From: Candidatus Bandiella numerosa
Lineage (GTDB): Bacteria > Pseudomonadota > Alphaproteobacteria > Rickettsiales > Midichloriaceae
Assembly (NCBI RefSeq): GCF_029981845.1
Contig: NZ_CP104164.1
Coordinates: 1,054,001-1,118,000, forward strand
Direction of reading: 5' to 3'
DNA length: 64,000 bases
Below, in pieces: positions 46,277-55,312 of this stretch. Position 1 is the first letter of the stretch; each line of letters opens with the position of its first letter. The notes beneath the pieces are model-generated. The model ran no database searches, was not told where the DNA came from, and worked only from the letters and a program-made list of their open reading frames with translations. Both the position numbers and the translations under genes were made by a program.

Positions 46277-46855
46277 ATGGTGATTATTAATTCAGTAAAT
46301 AGGTGCTCTTGGGTGACTAAGGATCAGATATACATTGATTATCATGATAAAGAGTGGGGAGTTCCTATATATGAAGATCATAAGATATTTGAATTTTTAA
46401 TATTAGAAGGAGCTCAAGCTGGATTAAGTTGGTTTACAATACTGAAAAAAAGAGAAAACTATCGCAGGGCTTATGATTATTTCAATCCATAATTAATTGC
46501 TAATTACGATGAAGAAAAAAAGAATGAATTGTTAATTAATGAGGGTATAGTAAGAAATAAGTTAAAAATAGAATCATCAGTTATAAATGCCAAATGCTTC
46601 ATTGAAGTGCAAAAAGATTATGGCACATTTAAGGATTATATATGGAATTTTATAGATAATAAACCAATGCAACAAAACTTTAATTCAGTCAGAGAACTAC
46701 CAACAAAGAATGATGTATCAGATAAAATAAGTAGAGAGTTGAAAAAAAGAGGATTTAAATTTGTAGGCTCAACTATAATATATGCATTTATGCAAGCAAC
46801 AGGAATGGTAAATGATCATGTAAGGAGTTGCTTTAGGTACAAGGAGTTAAGTTAA
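46277..46855 (+). pseudogene. tag: DNA-3-methyladenine glycosylase I with one nonsense codon
   Basis: The frame encodes CSWVTKDQIYIDYHDKEWG and LEGAQAGLSWFTILKKRENY, conserved in Tag, then TAA after YFNP. The same frame continues LIANYDEEKKNELLINEGIV and GTFKDYIWNF and ends NDHVRSCFRYKEL. The usual residue is Lys, so AAA or AAG became TAA. AAGGAG precedes the ATG. Tag removes 3-methyladenine from DNA. The second part could not act alone, because the catalytic Glu and the pocket lie in the first. Passenger gene directly after traA. Confidence 0.88.
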
Positions 46856-46859
46856 TAAT

Positions 46860-47179
46860 ATGAGTAAAGAAGCAAAACAAAGTAATGAGCCAAATAATAA
46901 TGTAAAGGCTCATGACAGATTCTTCAAAAAATCAATGTCATATCCCGAAATAGCCTCTGAGTTTTTTAAATCATATTTACCTAAAGAAATACTGGAAATA
47001 ATAGATTTAAGTACACTGAAACAGGAGAATTATAGTGCACTCAGTAATGAGCTAGGAGAAGGAATTTCAGATGTTTTGTATTCAGTTAAATATGGAAAAG
47101 AAACTGGGTATATATCACTGTTACTGGAGCATCAATCTACATCAGATAGATTAATAACTTTTAGAATACACAAATACGT
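46860..47179 (+). pseudogene. 5' exon of an Rpn/PD-(D/E)XK nuclease gene
   Basis: The frame begins MSKEAKQSNEPNNNVKAHDR and has FFKSYLPKEILEIIDLSTLK, DVLYSVKYGKETGYISLLLE and HQSTSDRLITFRIHKY, the conserved N-terminal half of Rpn-type (RpnA/C, transposase_31) proteins, which are recombination-promoting nucleases. It is cut after the Tyr codon TAC at 47177-47179 by a group II intron. Codons after 47179 in the same frame are intron sequence. The remaining part begins at 49342. Confidence 0.85.
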
Positions 47180-49341
47180 GCGACACGAAGTTGTCAATAA
47201 GAGTTGTGGCACACTTAAGATGCCACCATCCATGCTACTGGATGAACCTACCATTCTGAATAAAGAGCGAATGGGAGAATGTAGCGAAGTATAGTTTTAT
47301 ACGGGGTAAGAAATGCAAATGGAAAACCCTCCTGATAGCTACAAATCAGGTGAGCATTAGGTAGTTGATACGCTGAAGACATTTGAACCTGCGTTTAGGG
47401 ATCGTTATGAATGCCCATGGTAAGTAGCTGTTCCATGGTAATAGGGACCTGGGAAAGGGGTCGTATTTAGTCTTTCCGTAGCCAACATAGTTCCTCGGTC
47501 TGCAGCAGGCAGCTAAGTTAACGTACTCTTATGACGGAACGTGGAAACCTTGTATAGCCCCTTCAATGCAAATTGAGGAAAGTATGTTGTAAGATATACC
47601 GATGACTGTGCGAGAATAGGATGCTGGATAAAGCAAACGGCAGTTTGTAATGAACTGCATACAGATCACATGATCTGGCACGAAAGTGAGTAGACGTCCA
47701 GCAGGTACTGAATAGCAAAATAATTTGTTGAACCTAATTTATGGAGAAACGCAAATGACAACAAAGAAATCTTTGATTGGTGCAGCTTCAACATCAACTC
47801 TACCACTTGGAACACAATTGCAGTGTGAAGAGCTAAGAAACATGTTTTTAGGCTACAAATACGTATTGCTAAAGCAATGAGGGAAATGAAGACAGGTAAA
47901 GTTAAAGCTTTGCAAAGAATCCTGACTCACTCGTTTTATGCTAAATTTTTAGCTATAAAGCAAGTAACTAGCAACAATGGTAAACGTACACCAGGAGTTG
48001 ATGGTGAAATATGGAGTACTAATCTGCAAAAGATTAGAGCAATAGATCTTCTAAAAAGAAGAGGATACAAACCACTTCCACTTAGAAGAATATATATCTC
48101 TAAGAAACAAAGCAAGGATAAAAAGCGCCCTCTCTCCGTCCCCGTGATGAAAGATAGAGCTATGCAGGCTCTTTGGTTACTAGCTCTTTATCCAATAGCG
48201 GAAGAACTTGCTGATCCAAACACCTATGGTTTTAGATCAAAACGCTCTACCCAAGATGCAATAGAGCAATGTTTTATAAACTTAGGAAGACGAGGAGCAG
48301 CAAAATTTGTTTTGGAAGGAGATATTAAATCCTGTTTTGACCAAATCTCACATGATTGGTTATTAAAGAATGTTCCAATGGATAAAGTAATCCTGCAGAA
48401 ATTTTTGACAGCTCAGTTCATGGAGAAAGGAAGTCTCTATCCTACTACTGCGGGAATTCCTCAAGGAGGAATAATATCACCATGTTTAACATTGATTACT
48501 CTCTCTGGCCTTGAAAACAAGATAAAAAGTGAAAGTTACAGTGCTAGACGAAGAGAGAAAATCCACTTTATAGGCTATGCTGATGACTTTGTTATCACTG
48601 CAGCAGATAAAGAAATGTTAAATAAGAAAATTATTCCAATAGTTAAGGAATTCCTTATGGAAAGAGGATTAGAGCTTTCAAAAGAAAAGACAAAGATTAC
48701 GCACATTGAAGAGGGTTTTGACTTCTTAGGTTTTAATATACGAAAGTATAACGGTAAGCTACTGACTAAACCGTCAAAAGGTAATGTCAAAAGTTTCCTA
48801 AATGAAATCAAAGAAACTATAAAATCAAATATACCCTTGGAAACTGATAGGCTAATATATCTGCTCAATAAGAAAATAATTGGGTGGTGTAATTACTATA
48901 AAAGCGGCGTCTCTTCTAAAATCTTTTCACATGGTGATAGCAGGATTTTCAAGCTCCTATATTCTTGGGCTATACATAGACATCCTAATAAAGGAAAATA
49001 CTGGATAACCAAGAAATATTTCACCACACATGGTCTGGATAACTGGAGCTTTTATGCAAAAGTTCAAGATAAGCATGGTAACAACAAGCCAGCTTATCTC
49101 AAGAATGCATCAAGCACCAAAATAAAAAGACATGTTAAAATTCGTGCAGACGCAAATCCCTTTGACTTAAGATTCAAAGAATACTTTGAGCGCCTCAAGA
49201 AAAGGAGATATACCGAAAGTGCTACGTCATTACTGGGTGACGTTTAATTGCCTTATTAGTGCCTGAGCGTAATGCGGTGAAAGTCGCACGTTACGTTCTT
49301 CGAGGAAGCACTCTCTCAGCAATGAGAGTGCTTTACTCTAC
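47180..49341 (+). mobile_element. Group II intron, precisely bounded
   Basis: The 5' end is GTGCGACACG, matching the GUGYG consensus. Domain V is at 49265-49298: GAGCGTAATGCGGTGAAAGT and then CGCACGTTACGTTC, with the AGC catalytic triad. A domain VI hairpin follows (AGCACTCTC with GAGAGTGCT), and the intron ends ...CTCTAC at 49341, matching the AY end. Joining 47179 to 49342 restores the Rpn frame (RIHKY-MLRLCEEH), which fixes both ends. It carries a reverse transcriptase. Size is 2162 bases. Splicing would restore the host frame at this place, although that gene has another lesion. Confidence 0.93.
47755..49247 (+). CDS. ltrA: Group II intron reverse transcriptase/maturase, 5' frameshift
   Basis: The main frame (47877-49247, 456 residues) has NGKRTPGVDGEIWST (RT-0/1), YGFRSKRSTQDAIEQC, GDIKSCFDQISHDWLL, GIPQGGIISPCL, the active site YADD and a domain X (YLLNKKIIGWCNYYKSG). 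The true N-terminus seems to be at 47755 (MTTKKSLIGAASTSTLPLGT) in another frame; one A missing in the AGAAAC run at about 47847 would join KHVFRLQIRIAKAMREM. The C-terminus lacks an HNH endonuclease. The enzyme normally aids splicing and retrohoming. Product from the internal start would lack about 40 residues. Confidence 0.9.
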
Positions 49342-49655
49342 ATGCTTCGTTTATGTGAGGAGCATTCGAGAAAACAAAAAGATAAGAAGAGTAGTGAGAA
49401 GACATTGCCAATTATTTATCCAGTAATATTGTGTATACAGGCAATAAAAAATACACAGCGCCAAGGTCATTTTACGAGTTATTTGAAAATGTAGAGCTAG
49501 CAAAGAAATGCTTTACAGAGCCAGTAAAAGTAGTAGATGTGCATGAAATCAAAGATGAAGAATTAAAAGAACGGTATTTAGACACAATGCTGTATATAAT
49601 GAGGCATATATATGCCAAAGACATATTGAAGTATATTCTAAGTAAAATCAAAAAA
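49342..49655 (+). pseudogene. 3' exon of the Rpn gene, frameshifted and fused to msrBA
   Basis: From 49342 the exon reads MLRLCEEHSRKQKDKKSSEK and TLPIIYPVIL, then a two-base insertion (TTGTGTAT for TTGTAT, near 49430) changes frame. YTGNKKYTAPRSFYELFENV and RYLDTMLYIMRHIYAKDILK, typical of the C-terminal half of Rpn proteins, continue in the frame of the following msrBA gene without a stop. The Rpn gene therefore has an intron, a frameshift and a lost end. Confidence 0.82.
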
Positions 49656-50561
49656 CTAAATAAAGTACAGTTTGAAGTTACTCAAAATAAAGGCACTGAA
49701 AAAGCTTTTGCCAATCAATATTGGAACCATAAGGAATATGGAATTTATGTAGATATAATATCTGACGAGCCCCTTTTCTCTTCATTTGATAAATTTGATT
49801 CTGGTTGTGGTTGGCCTAGTTTTACCAAAAGCTTAGATCAATCAGAAATTATCTTGCAAGATGATCTATCTCATGGCATGAGGCGCACAGAAGTATTAAC
49901 TAAAACATGCCACTTAGGGCATTTATTTAATGATGGCCCCAAGGAACTTGGAGGTATGAGATATTGTATAAATTCAGCTGCTATAAATTTTATTGAAAAA
50001 GGTAAGTTGTTAGAATCTGGATATGGAGAATATCTTTCATTATTTGAGAATCATGAAACAAGTGGCACTCAGGAAGCTTATTTAGCAGGGGGATGTTTTT
50101 GGGGACTTGATCATTACTTAAGTAAAACACCTGGTGTAATTGAAACTTTTGCAGGTTATGCTGGTGGAACTTTAGATAACCCTGGTTATGAAGATATTAC
50201 CACGGGCAAAACAGGCCATGCTGAAACTGTTATGATAAAATATGATCCAAAGAAAATTACTTATAGAAAATTACTTAAAGTTTTTTTTACTCTCCATGAT
50301 CCAACCACACCTAACAAACAAGGAAATGATAAAGGTAGTCAATATCGCTCAGCTATTTTTTATCTTAATGATATACAAAAATATGCGGCCTTAAATATTA
50401 TAAATCTTGCTAACGAATCAAATGCTTTTAGTAATCAGCTCATCACACAAGTATCGTTATTCAAAAGATTTTACATGGCTGAGGGATATCATCAGAAATA
50501 TTTGCAAAAACATCCAGATGGATATAACTGCCATTTTATTAGAAATAATTGGATGTTTTAA
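49431..50561 (+). CDS. msrBA: MsrB-MsrA fusion with an Rpn-derived N-terminus
   Basis: The open frame (GTG at 49431) gives 376 residues. Residues 1 to about 75 come from the Rpn tail. The MsrB domain follows (about 78-190) with GWPSF, HLGHLFNDGPKELGGMRYC and its catalytic Cys, and then MsrA (about 215-376) with AGGCFWG, the GYAGG motif and GYNCHFIRNNWMF. There is no CxxC zinc site. It repairs both R- and S-methionine sulfoxides. It lacks the signal peptide of the 22141 copy, so it would be cytoplasmic. The real start for an active reductase may be internal; none with a good ribosome site was found. Confidence 0.85.
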   Translation: MYTGNKKYTAPRSFYELFENVELAKKCFTEPVKVVDVHEIKDEELKERYLDTMLYIMRHIYAKDILKYILSKIKKLNKVQFEVTQNKGTEKAFANQYWNHKEYGIYVDIISDEPLFSSFDKFDSGCGWPSFTKSLDQSEIILQDDLSHGMRRTEVLTKTCHLGHLFNDGPKELGGMRYCINSAAINFIEKGKLLESGYGEYLSLFENHETSGTQEAYLAGGCFWGLDHYLSKTPGVIETFAGYAGGTLDNPGYEDITTGKTGHAETVMIKYDPKKITYRKLLKVFFTLHDPTTPNKQGNDKGSQYRSAIFYLNDIQKYAALNIINLANESNAFSNQLITQVSLFKRFYMAEGYHQKYLQKHPDGYNCHFIRNNWMF

Positions 50562-50716
50562 TTCAAGTGATAAACTCTCAAATCCTAAAACCAGATATTA
50601 TCTATCATGATGAAGTATTATGGATATGCAGCAATAATTAGAATAAAGCATGTATCAATATTAGACACACCACCATCATATATAGAGATACATGACACGG
50701 TGCCAGCGACAGAACC

Positions 50717-51418
50717 CTAAAAGATATATCTTATTCCAGCCATCATACTATGTATTCTAACCTTGAACCCATATTCACCCTTATAAGGTTTATGGTCATC
50801 AATGTCAAATCCTCTCCAAGATGAAAACTTTTTAACTTTGCCAAAATCTTGGAATTTATAACCTATATCTAACATAAATTGCTTAGTTAAATGGAAGGCA
50901 ACACCACCACTAATAGCATAAGTAAAGTTATCAGATTTATTTGCTTTATAATTATGAGTTGTGTTAATAGCATTTATTGATGCTATACCAGGTTTTAATT
51001 TAGCATACCCTAGCCCTACTCCTAAATATGGATTAAAGCTATAGTTTGATGGTAACTGGATGTCATAAATAATATTTGCCATTAATGCATTTATTTTTAA
51101 CTTTTGCTTATATTCACCACTGCCTATAGCACCATTATTGTCAATATTTGCACTATATTTTAAATTACTTATACCATGATAAGCCAATTCTGTTCTTAAA
51201 TTTTGCTCTAATTCATAGCCAATTCCCACTGAATAAGCAAAACCTTTAGTAAATTTTTTCTCTTTACTGTTTTTATAGAAAGGTACTTTATTGTTACTAA
51301 CACTATTTGACTGCGCAGCACCTAAATCCGCTCTTAAATAAAAATCTTCCGAATTTGCAACACCATAAATACAAAATGATGTTAATAATATCGAAATGCT
51401 ATGATATAATTTGTTCAT
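50717..51418 (-). CDS. Outer-membrane beta-barrel protein
   Basis: A 233-residue protein with a signal peptide (about residues 1-23, ending CIYGVANS) and alternating strands such as AYSVGIGYELEQNLRTELAY, YLGVGLGYAKLKPG and FMLDIGYKFQDFGKV. It ends with aromatic Phe (MMAGIRYIF), the sorting signal for the outer membrane. It resembles the OmpW/Omp25-like eight-strand family of rickettsial surface antigens. It is 15 bases downstream of the lipase gene in the same direction. The exact family is not certain. Confidence 0.85.
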   Translation of the reverse strand: MNKLYHSISILLTSFCIYGVANSEDFYLRADLGAAQSNSVSNNKVPFYKNSKEKKFTKGFAYSVGIGYELEQNLRTELAYHGISNLKYSANIDNNGAIGSGEYKQKLKINALMANIIYDIQLPSNYSFNPYLGVGLGYAKLKPGIASINAINTTHNYKANKSDNFTYAISGGVAFHLTKQFMLDIGYKFQDFGKVKKFSSWRGFDIDDHKPYKGEYGFKVRIHSMMAGIRYIF

Positions 51419-51432
51419 TTAATTCCCCTTTT

Positions 51433-53169
51433 TTAATTACATACGCCATAAACTATACAGTTATCAGCATTTTGTAAGTCATCAATTTCAAGTTCTATTG
51501 CCGTTTCTATTTGTCTATAATATTCTAATACTTTATCTAACTTACTACTCATATCTATAGGATTCCGAGCTACTGTTTTGGTAAATGCACCTATAGTTTC
51601 TATGCTAACAACATTTAATTTATCAGCATCCATACTTTTAAGGGCATTTATATTCTTAATATTAAGAGTTGTGCTATCCTTAATATCTTCTAATACTTTA
51701 CTCATCTTCTCTTTTTGTTTATTATTTTTACCTGGCAAATTAACTGCGTCACATTGACCTACAGTTTTCGCAGTGAATAGTGTAGACGCACAACTTAATT
51801 TTACAGCATCTGTAGTATCGGTTCCTATTGTATAACCACCTGAGCCATCTTTCTTTACATATAAAGTATTTATTATTCCTGCAAGTTCACCTTCATCCTT
51901 TGGAGCAGCATTTCTTACAATGGTAATTACACCATTTAATATATTTTCACTACCAGAACTACCTAATTTAAATTTAACATCATAGCTCTGAGTATCAACA
52001 TTAACCTTAGCTACTTCTACTTCACCAGAGCTTAATGTTTTAACTTCTTCTATTATTGTTTTGGTTAAAGCTGGTGTTGTAACTGCGTCACATTTACCTA
52101 CAGTTTTTTCAGTGAATAGTGTAGACGCACAACTTAATTTTACAGCATCTGTAGTATCGGTTCCTATTGTATAACCACCTGAGCCATCTTTCTTTACATA
52201 TAAAGTATTTATTACTCCTGCAAGTGCAGCTTCATCCCTTGGAGCAGCGGCTCTTACAATGGTAATTACATTGCCTGATATACTTTCACTATTAGCAATA
52301 CCTAATTTAAATTTAACATCATAGCTCTGAGTATCAACATTAACCTTAGCTATCTCTACTTCATCGTCGCTTAATGCTTTAACTTCTTCTATTATTGTTT
52401 TGGTTAAAATAGATAGTTGCCACCCATTTGGAAGCTCACTATTTATTTGTTCATCTGTAAGTTCATTTATTGCACTTCTAATATTTTTTAACATATGATT
52501 GTTTCCTGCATATGTACATATTGGTTTATCCGACCAACTTGGACATGTCCATTCTTTGCCAGAGTCAATGAACCATTCTGATCCCAGTTGGTTCTCATTC
52601 TTTACTAGCGCGTCTCCTTTTAAATTGATAGCTAGAGATATAGATTTATATAAATTAGAATCTAAATTTTTATTTTCTTGTTCGGCTACTTTTTCTAAAA
52701 ACGGCTTACTACCTGGGTTAGCAAATACTATAGATGTACAATTGATATTTTCTCTTGTGCTTAATAAGTGATAAAGTGTAATATCTGATAATAGTGCACC
52801 TAAAGAATGCCCCGTTATTATGATAGAAAAATCTTTATACGCATCATCTTTTAATACTTCTCCTATGAAATTGATTGCTTCATTACACTCAGTACAATCA
52901 CCATATCCTTTAAAAGCTTTGTTCTTAAAGCCTTCAGTGATAAAATCATAATTTGTTTTGTCAGGACCCCATGGATTTAAACTATCTGTTCCTCTGTGTG
53001 TAAATATTAGTTGTTTTTTTTCTTGATTAACATGGGCGCTACCATAATAGCCATTATTATCTTTTGAGCTAACAAATGTATATTCAGTTCCTTGAAATGG
53101 TTTGCCACTGTAAGCGGCTACGTTCATCTTGTACAAAAGTGCTAACTGCTCTTGATTTATTATAGTCAT
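51433..53169 (-). CDS. Class 3 lipase-like protein with two 113-residue repeats
   Basis: A 578-residue protein. Residues 1 to about 240 are an alpha/beta hydrolase of lipase class 3: FTHRGTDSLNPWG, then the nucleophile Ser122 in ITGHSLGALLSD. The Asp and His of the triad are probably near 185 and 230 (HMLKNI region). Residues about 255-480 are two near-identical repeats (ILTKTIIEEVK to FTEKTVGKCDAV, and again). The C-terminal 95 residues are helical. There is no signal peptide, but type 1 or 4 secretion is possible. Potential phospholipase effector; activity is inferred from the motif. Confidence 0.8.
   Translation of the reverse strand: MTIINQEQLALLYKMNVAAYSGKPFQGTEYTFVSSKDNNGYYGSAHVNQEKKQLIFTHRGTDSLNPWGPDKTNYDFITEGFKNKAFKGYGDCTECNEAINFIGEVLKDDAYKDFSIIITGHSLGALLSDITLYHLLSTRENINCTSIVFANPGSKPFLEKVAEQENKNLDSNLYKSISLAINLKGDALVKNENQLGSEWFIDSGKEWTCPSWSDKPICTYAGNNHMLKNIRSAINELTDEQINSELPNGWQLSILTKTIIEEVKALSDDEVEIAKVNVDTQSYDVKFKLGIANSESISGNVITIVRAAAPRDEAALAGVINTLYVKKDGSGGYTIGTDTTDAVKLSCASTLFTEKTVGKCDAVTTPALTKTIIEEVKTLSSGEVEVAKVNVDTQSYDVKFKLGSSGSENILNGVITIVRNAAPKDEGELAGIINTLYVKKDGSGGYTIGTDTTDAVKLSCASTLFTAKTVGQCDAVNLPGKNNKQKEKMSKVLEDIKDSTTLNIKNINALKSMDADKLNVVSIETIGAFTKTVARNPIDMSSKLDKVLEYYRQIETAIELEIDDLQNADNCIVYGVCN
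51744..52408 (-). repeat. Tandem direct repeat inside the lipase gene (339-base period)
   Basis: Copies at 51744-52082 and 52083-52408 are nearly identical at DNA level over long stretches, for example in the part encoding NTLYVKKDGSGGYTIGTDTT. The period of 339 bases equals 113 codons, so copy number can change without breaking the frame. It encodes beta-rich repeats of unknown fold. Confidence 0.9.
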
Positions 53170-53519
53170 TTGATAAATTTATTAAGTTGCCCATCACCCA
53201 CGTCATTATATTAATTTAAAATCTTCTGTCAAATTTTATTGCCGTATTTATAGTAGGTTTTTGCTATTTTATATATTATATATCCCATTTCTTATCTTAA
53301 GCTCGGGTAATTAAAGTCTGGAAAAAGAGCTGTAAAGCCAATACTGTAAAGCCAATATATTCTAAGGGTTATTAACACTCAATGCAATATATTACCATGC
53401 AAAAATATAGAAGCGATCTAAGAGGAATACCTGGCGTCACAATAATTATCTTTACAATATATAAATTTGTGATATAGTACGAATGTTTCTTTCTAACTTG
53501 ATTAAGGATAATTTACTCA
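53170..53519. other. Intergenic region between divergent genes
   Basis: About 350 bases with no gene. It must hold promoters for the minus-strand lipase-porin pair and the plus-strand gene at 53520 (ATATATAAATTTGTGATATAG near 53457 is a possible start region). AGCTCGGGTAATTA near 53302 resembles AGCTCGGGTTAATTA near 19961, possibly shared insertion-sequence debris. Confidence 0.4.
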
Positions 53520-54290
53520 ATGACATCTGAACAACACAAGAAAATATTTATTTTTTTTGAATCGCACGCTGATCCTCTTCCAGCTAAAACTATGCGGCAG
53601 CTATTACCATTTTTTAAGAACCAGAACGTAAAAACTTTTTGTGCAGAACAATCAACAACTGAAACTAAGGATGAAACAATAGAGAAATTCTTATCTATGG
53701 ATTATGAAGTTAAGGAACTAATGAAACCAGGAGTAAAACTTGACGATGAAGCAAAGGCTATTATAGAATATTATGATAAACACTCCTTAGCTCACAAAGA
53801 GTATGTAGATTTTTTAAAGTCTTTATCAAAATATCAAATTAAATTCAAAGCTGTAGACATGCCAGATAGAGGTTTTGTAGAGCAAATAAAAGCAAAGGCA
53901 GAACGCGACCAATTTATGGTTGATCGTATAATAGAGTCAAAAGCTAATCCTCTGCTTTTAGTGGGCTTAAATCATGTAGATATGGCATGTAAACTAATTT
54001 TACAAGGTTATCAAGTACATGCATATTATACTCCTTCTATATCATTAGCCAAGAGTGAACTTAGTGTTGTAGATCGTAATGTGCGACCTAAAGATAAGCA
54101 GCACACAAAAATTTTCAAAGTAAAAATGGAGTGTGATAAAAAAGACTTTTTTGTTTTAAAAGTTATTGATGTAAGTTTAAATAAAGAATTGAATACTACA
54201 AAAATGATTATTGAGGATTATTGCCTAGAGCATAATCAAGAATGCGAATTAAACGCAGATAGTTTTATGAGTCATGTAGGTGAGTTATAA
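53520..54290 (+). CDS. Possible GumN/TraB-ChaN-like protein
   Basis: A 256-residue soluble protein. FIFFESHADPLPAKTM near the start resembles the E-x-H motif of ChaN/EreA/TIKI-type folds, and PLLLVGLNHVDMACKLILQG followed by YQVHAYY resembles their second motif (VVGAGHL...GY-V). These families include metalloprotease-like and haem-binding members. The rest is not recognised. No signal peptide is seen. It is an isolated plus-strand gene. The assignment is by motif only and could be wrong. Confidence 0.4.
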   Translation: MTSEQHKKIFIFFESHADPLPAKTMRQLLPFFKNQNVKTFCAEQSTTETKDETIEKFLSMDYEVKELMKPGVKLDDEAKAIIEYYDKHSLAHKEYVDFLKSLSKYQIKFKAVDMPDRGFVEQIKAKAERDQFMVDRIIESKANPLLLVGLNHVDMACKLILQGYQVHAYYTPSISLAKSELSVVDRNVRPKDKQHTKIFKVKMECDKKDFFVLKVIDVSLNKELNTTKMIIEDYCLEHNQECELNADSFMSHVGEL

Positions 54291-54499
54291 AACTCATCCG
54301 GCACAGTAATGTATCTTGAAAAAGTAAGAATAAATACTTGTAAATAAGTTGTTATGAGATTAGCTATTTTATAACGGTTGGAAGGAGTGATTCTAAGGCA
54401 TCGTCAAGGCATTAAGCCTGGTAACTTGATAAGAACCTCTCTCCATAAAAGTCTAAAGTTGGACGGTATATTAGAAAAACTTAAATAGTAGGTTTATTC

Positions 54500-54928
54500 T
54501 GTATTCACATGGTTAGCTTTAAAATGTATAGGCAAAGAAAGTTTTGAAAATTATTATAAAGGTTTTAAAAGCCTTAGTAAATGGCTTAAACAGAAAAAGA
54601 TTTCTGCTTTAAAAGTCTGTATGGAAGCAACAAAAAATTACAGCAACAACAGAATTTCTATATGAAAGTGGAAATGAGATGCATATAGTTAAACCCTGTG
54701 TGCATAAAATCTTTTGCAAAGAGCAAACTAATCAGCACTAAAACAGATGCAGTGGATGCTTTAATTATAGCGCAATATGCTAACATTACTGAATTAATTT
54801 CATATAAGCCTAAATATGCTGCATTCAAAGAATTAAAGTCACTACAACATAAAGAGCATGTGCCTAAATCTGTAATTTCAACATGGAAAAAATTACTCAT
54901 GAAACTCCCCTGCTACATTTTTATCTGA
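54500..54928 (+). pseudogene. IS110-family transposase remnant
   Basis: In two or three frames, the sequence encodes FENYYKGFKSLSKWLKQKK, ISALKVCMEAT, and CIKSFAKSKLISTKTDAVDA followed by LIIAQYANI. The last is the RuvC-like Asp-containing segment (K-T-D-x-x-D-A) of IS110/IS1111 transposases. Frame breaks near 54645 and 54690 and a missing C-terminal half show that it is dead. Bases 54291-54499 contain nothing that I can name with confidence. Confidence 0.75.
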
Positions 54929-55000
54929 CATTGCTCTTTTATAAAAATGTCATGTAAGTTTTTGTTGTTATTTTGTTTTTTATACCTTTGCCTTTATTCA

Positions 55001-55312
55001 TCAATCAGCAATCTCCTTTAATTCTAGTGTATTGCTATTAATCTTATTATCATCGCTATTACCATTTTCCTCTACCTTGATATTACGATGACTTCCATCG
55101 CAAATAGGTGGTAACTGCGTTTTTTTACAAGTACAAAATGATATGAATTTATCAGCTAAAGCTGTGTATGTAATAGGCTTTCTTCTTTGCTTATCTTCCT
55201 TATGCGACCCATCACAAAAAGGTTGTTTTTGACTCATGCCACACCCACACCAATAGTATGTTTTGCCTTTATTTACACCAACTCTCATCGAAGGACTTTT
55301 GAAGTTACTCAT
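55001..55312 (-). CDS. CDGSH iron-sulfur protein with two clusters
   Basis: A 103-residue protein with two CDGSH motifs: WCGCGMSQKQPFCDGSH and FCTCKKTQLPPICDGSH, each C-x-C-x(6-7)-P-x-C-D-G-S-H. Tandem CDGSH domains in a single short chain are like CISD3/MiNT. Each should bind a 2Fe-2S cluster through three Cys and one His, for redox or iron handling. Its ATG overlaps the ProQ stop by 8 bases. Confidence 0.93.
   Translation of the reverse strand: MSNFKSPSMRVGVNKGKTYYWCGCGMSQKQPFCDGSHKEDKQRRKPITYTALADKFISFCTCKKTQLPPICDGSHRNIKVEENGNSDDNKINSNTLELKEIAD

Noticed and set aside
51744..52408. CRISPR-like array
   Set aside because: Only two long direct repeats within a coding frame; no short repeats with spacers were seen anywhere in the window.
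54388..54488. Short frame VILRHRQGIKPGNLIRTS before the IS110 remnant
   Set aside because: GTG start is too close to the purine run, and there is no homology; it may be insertion-sequence debris.
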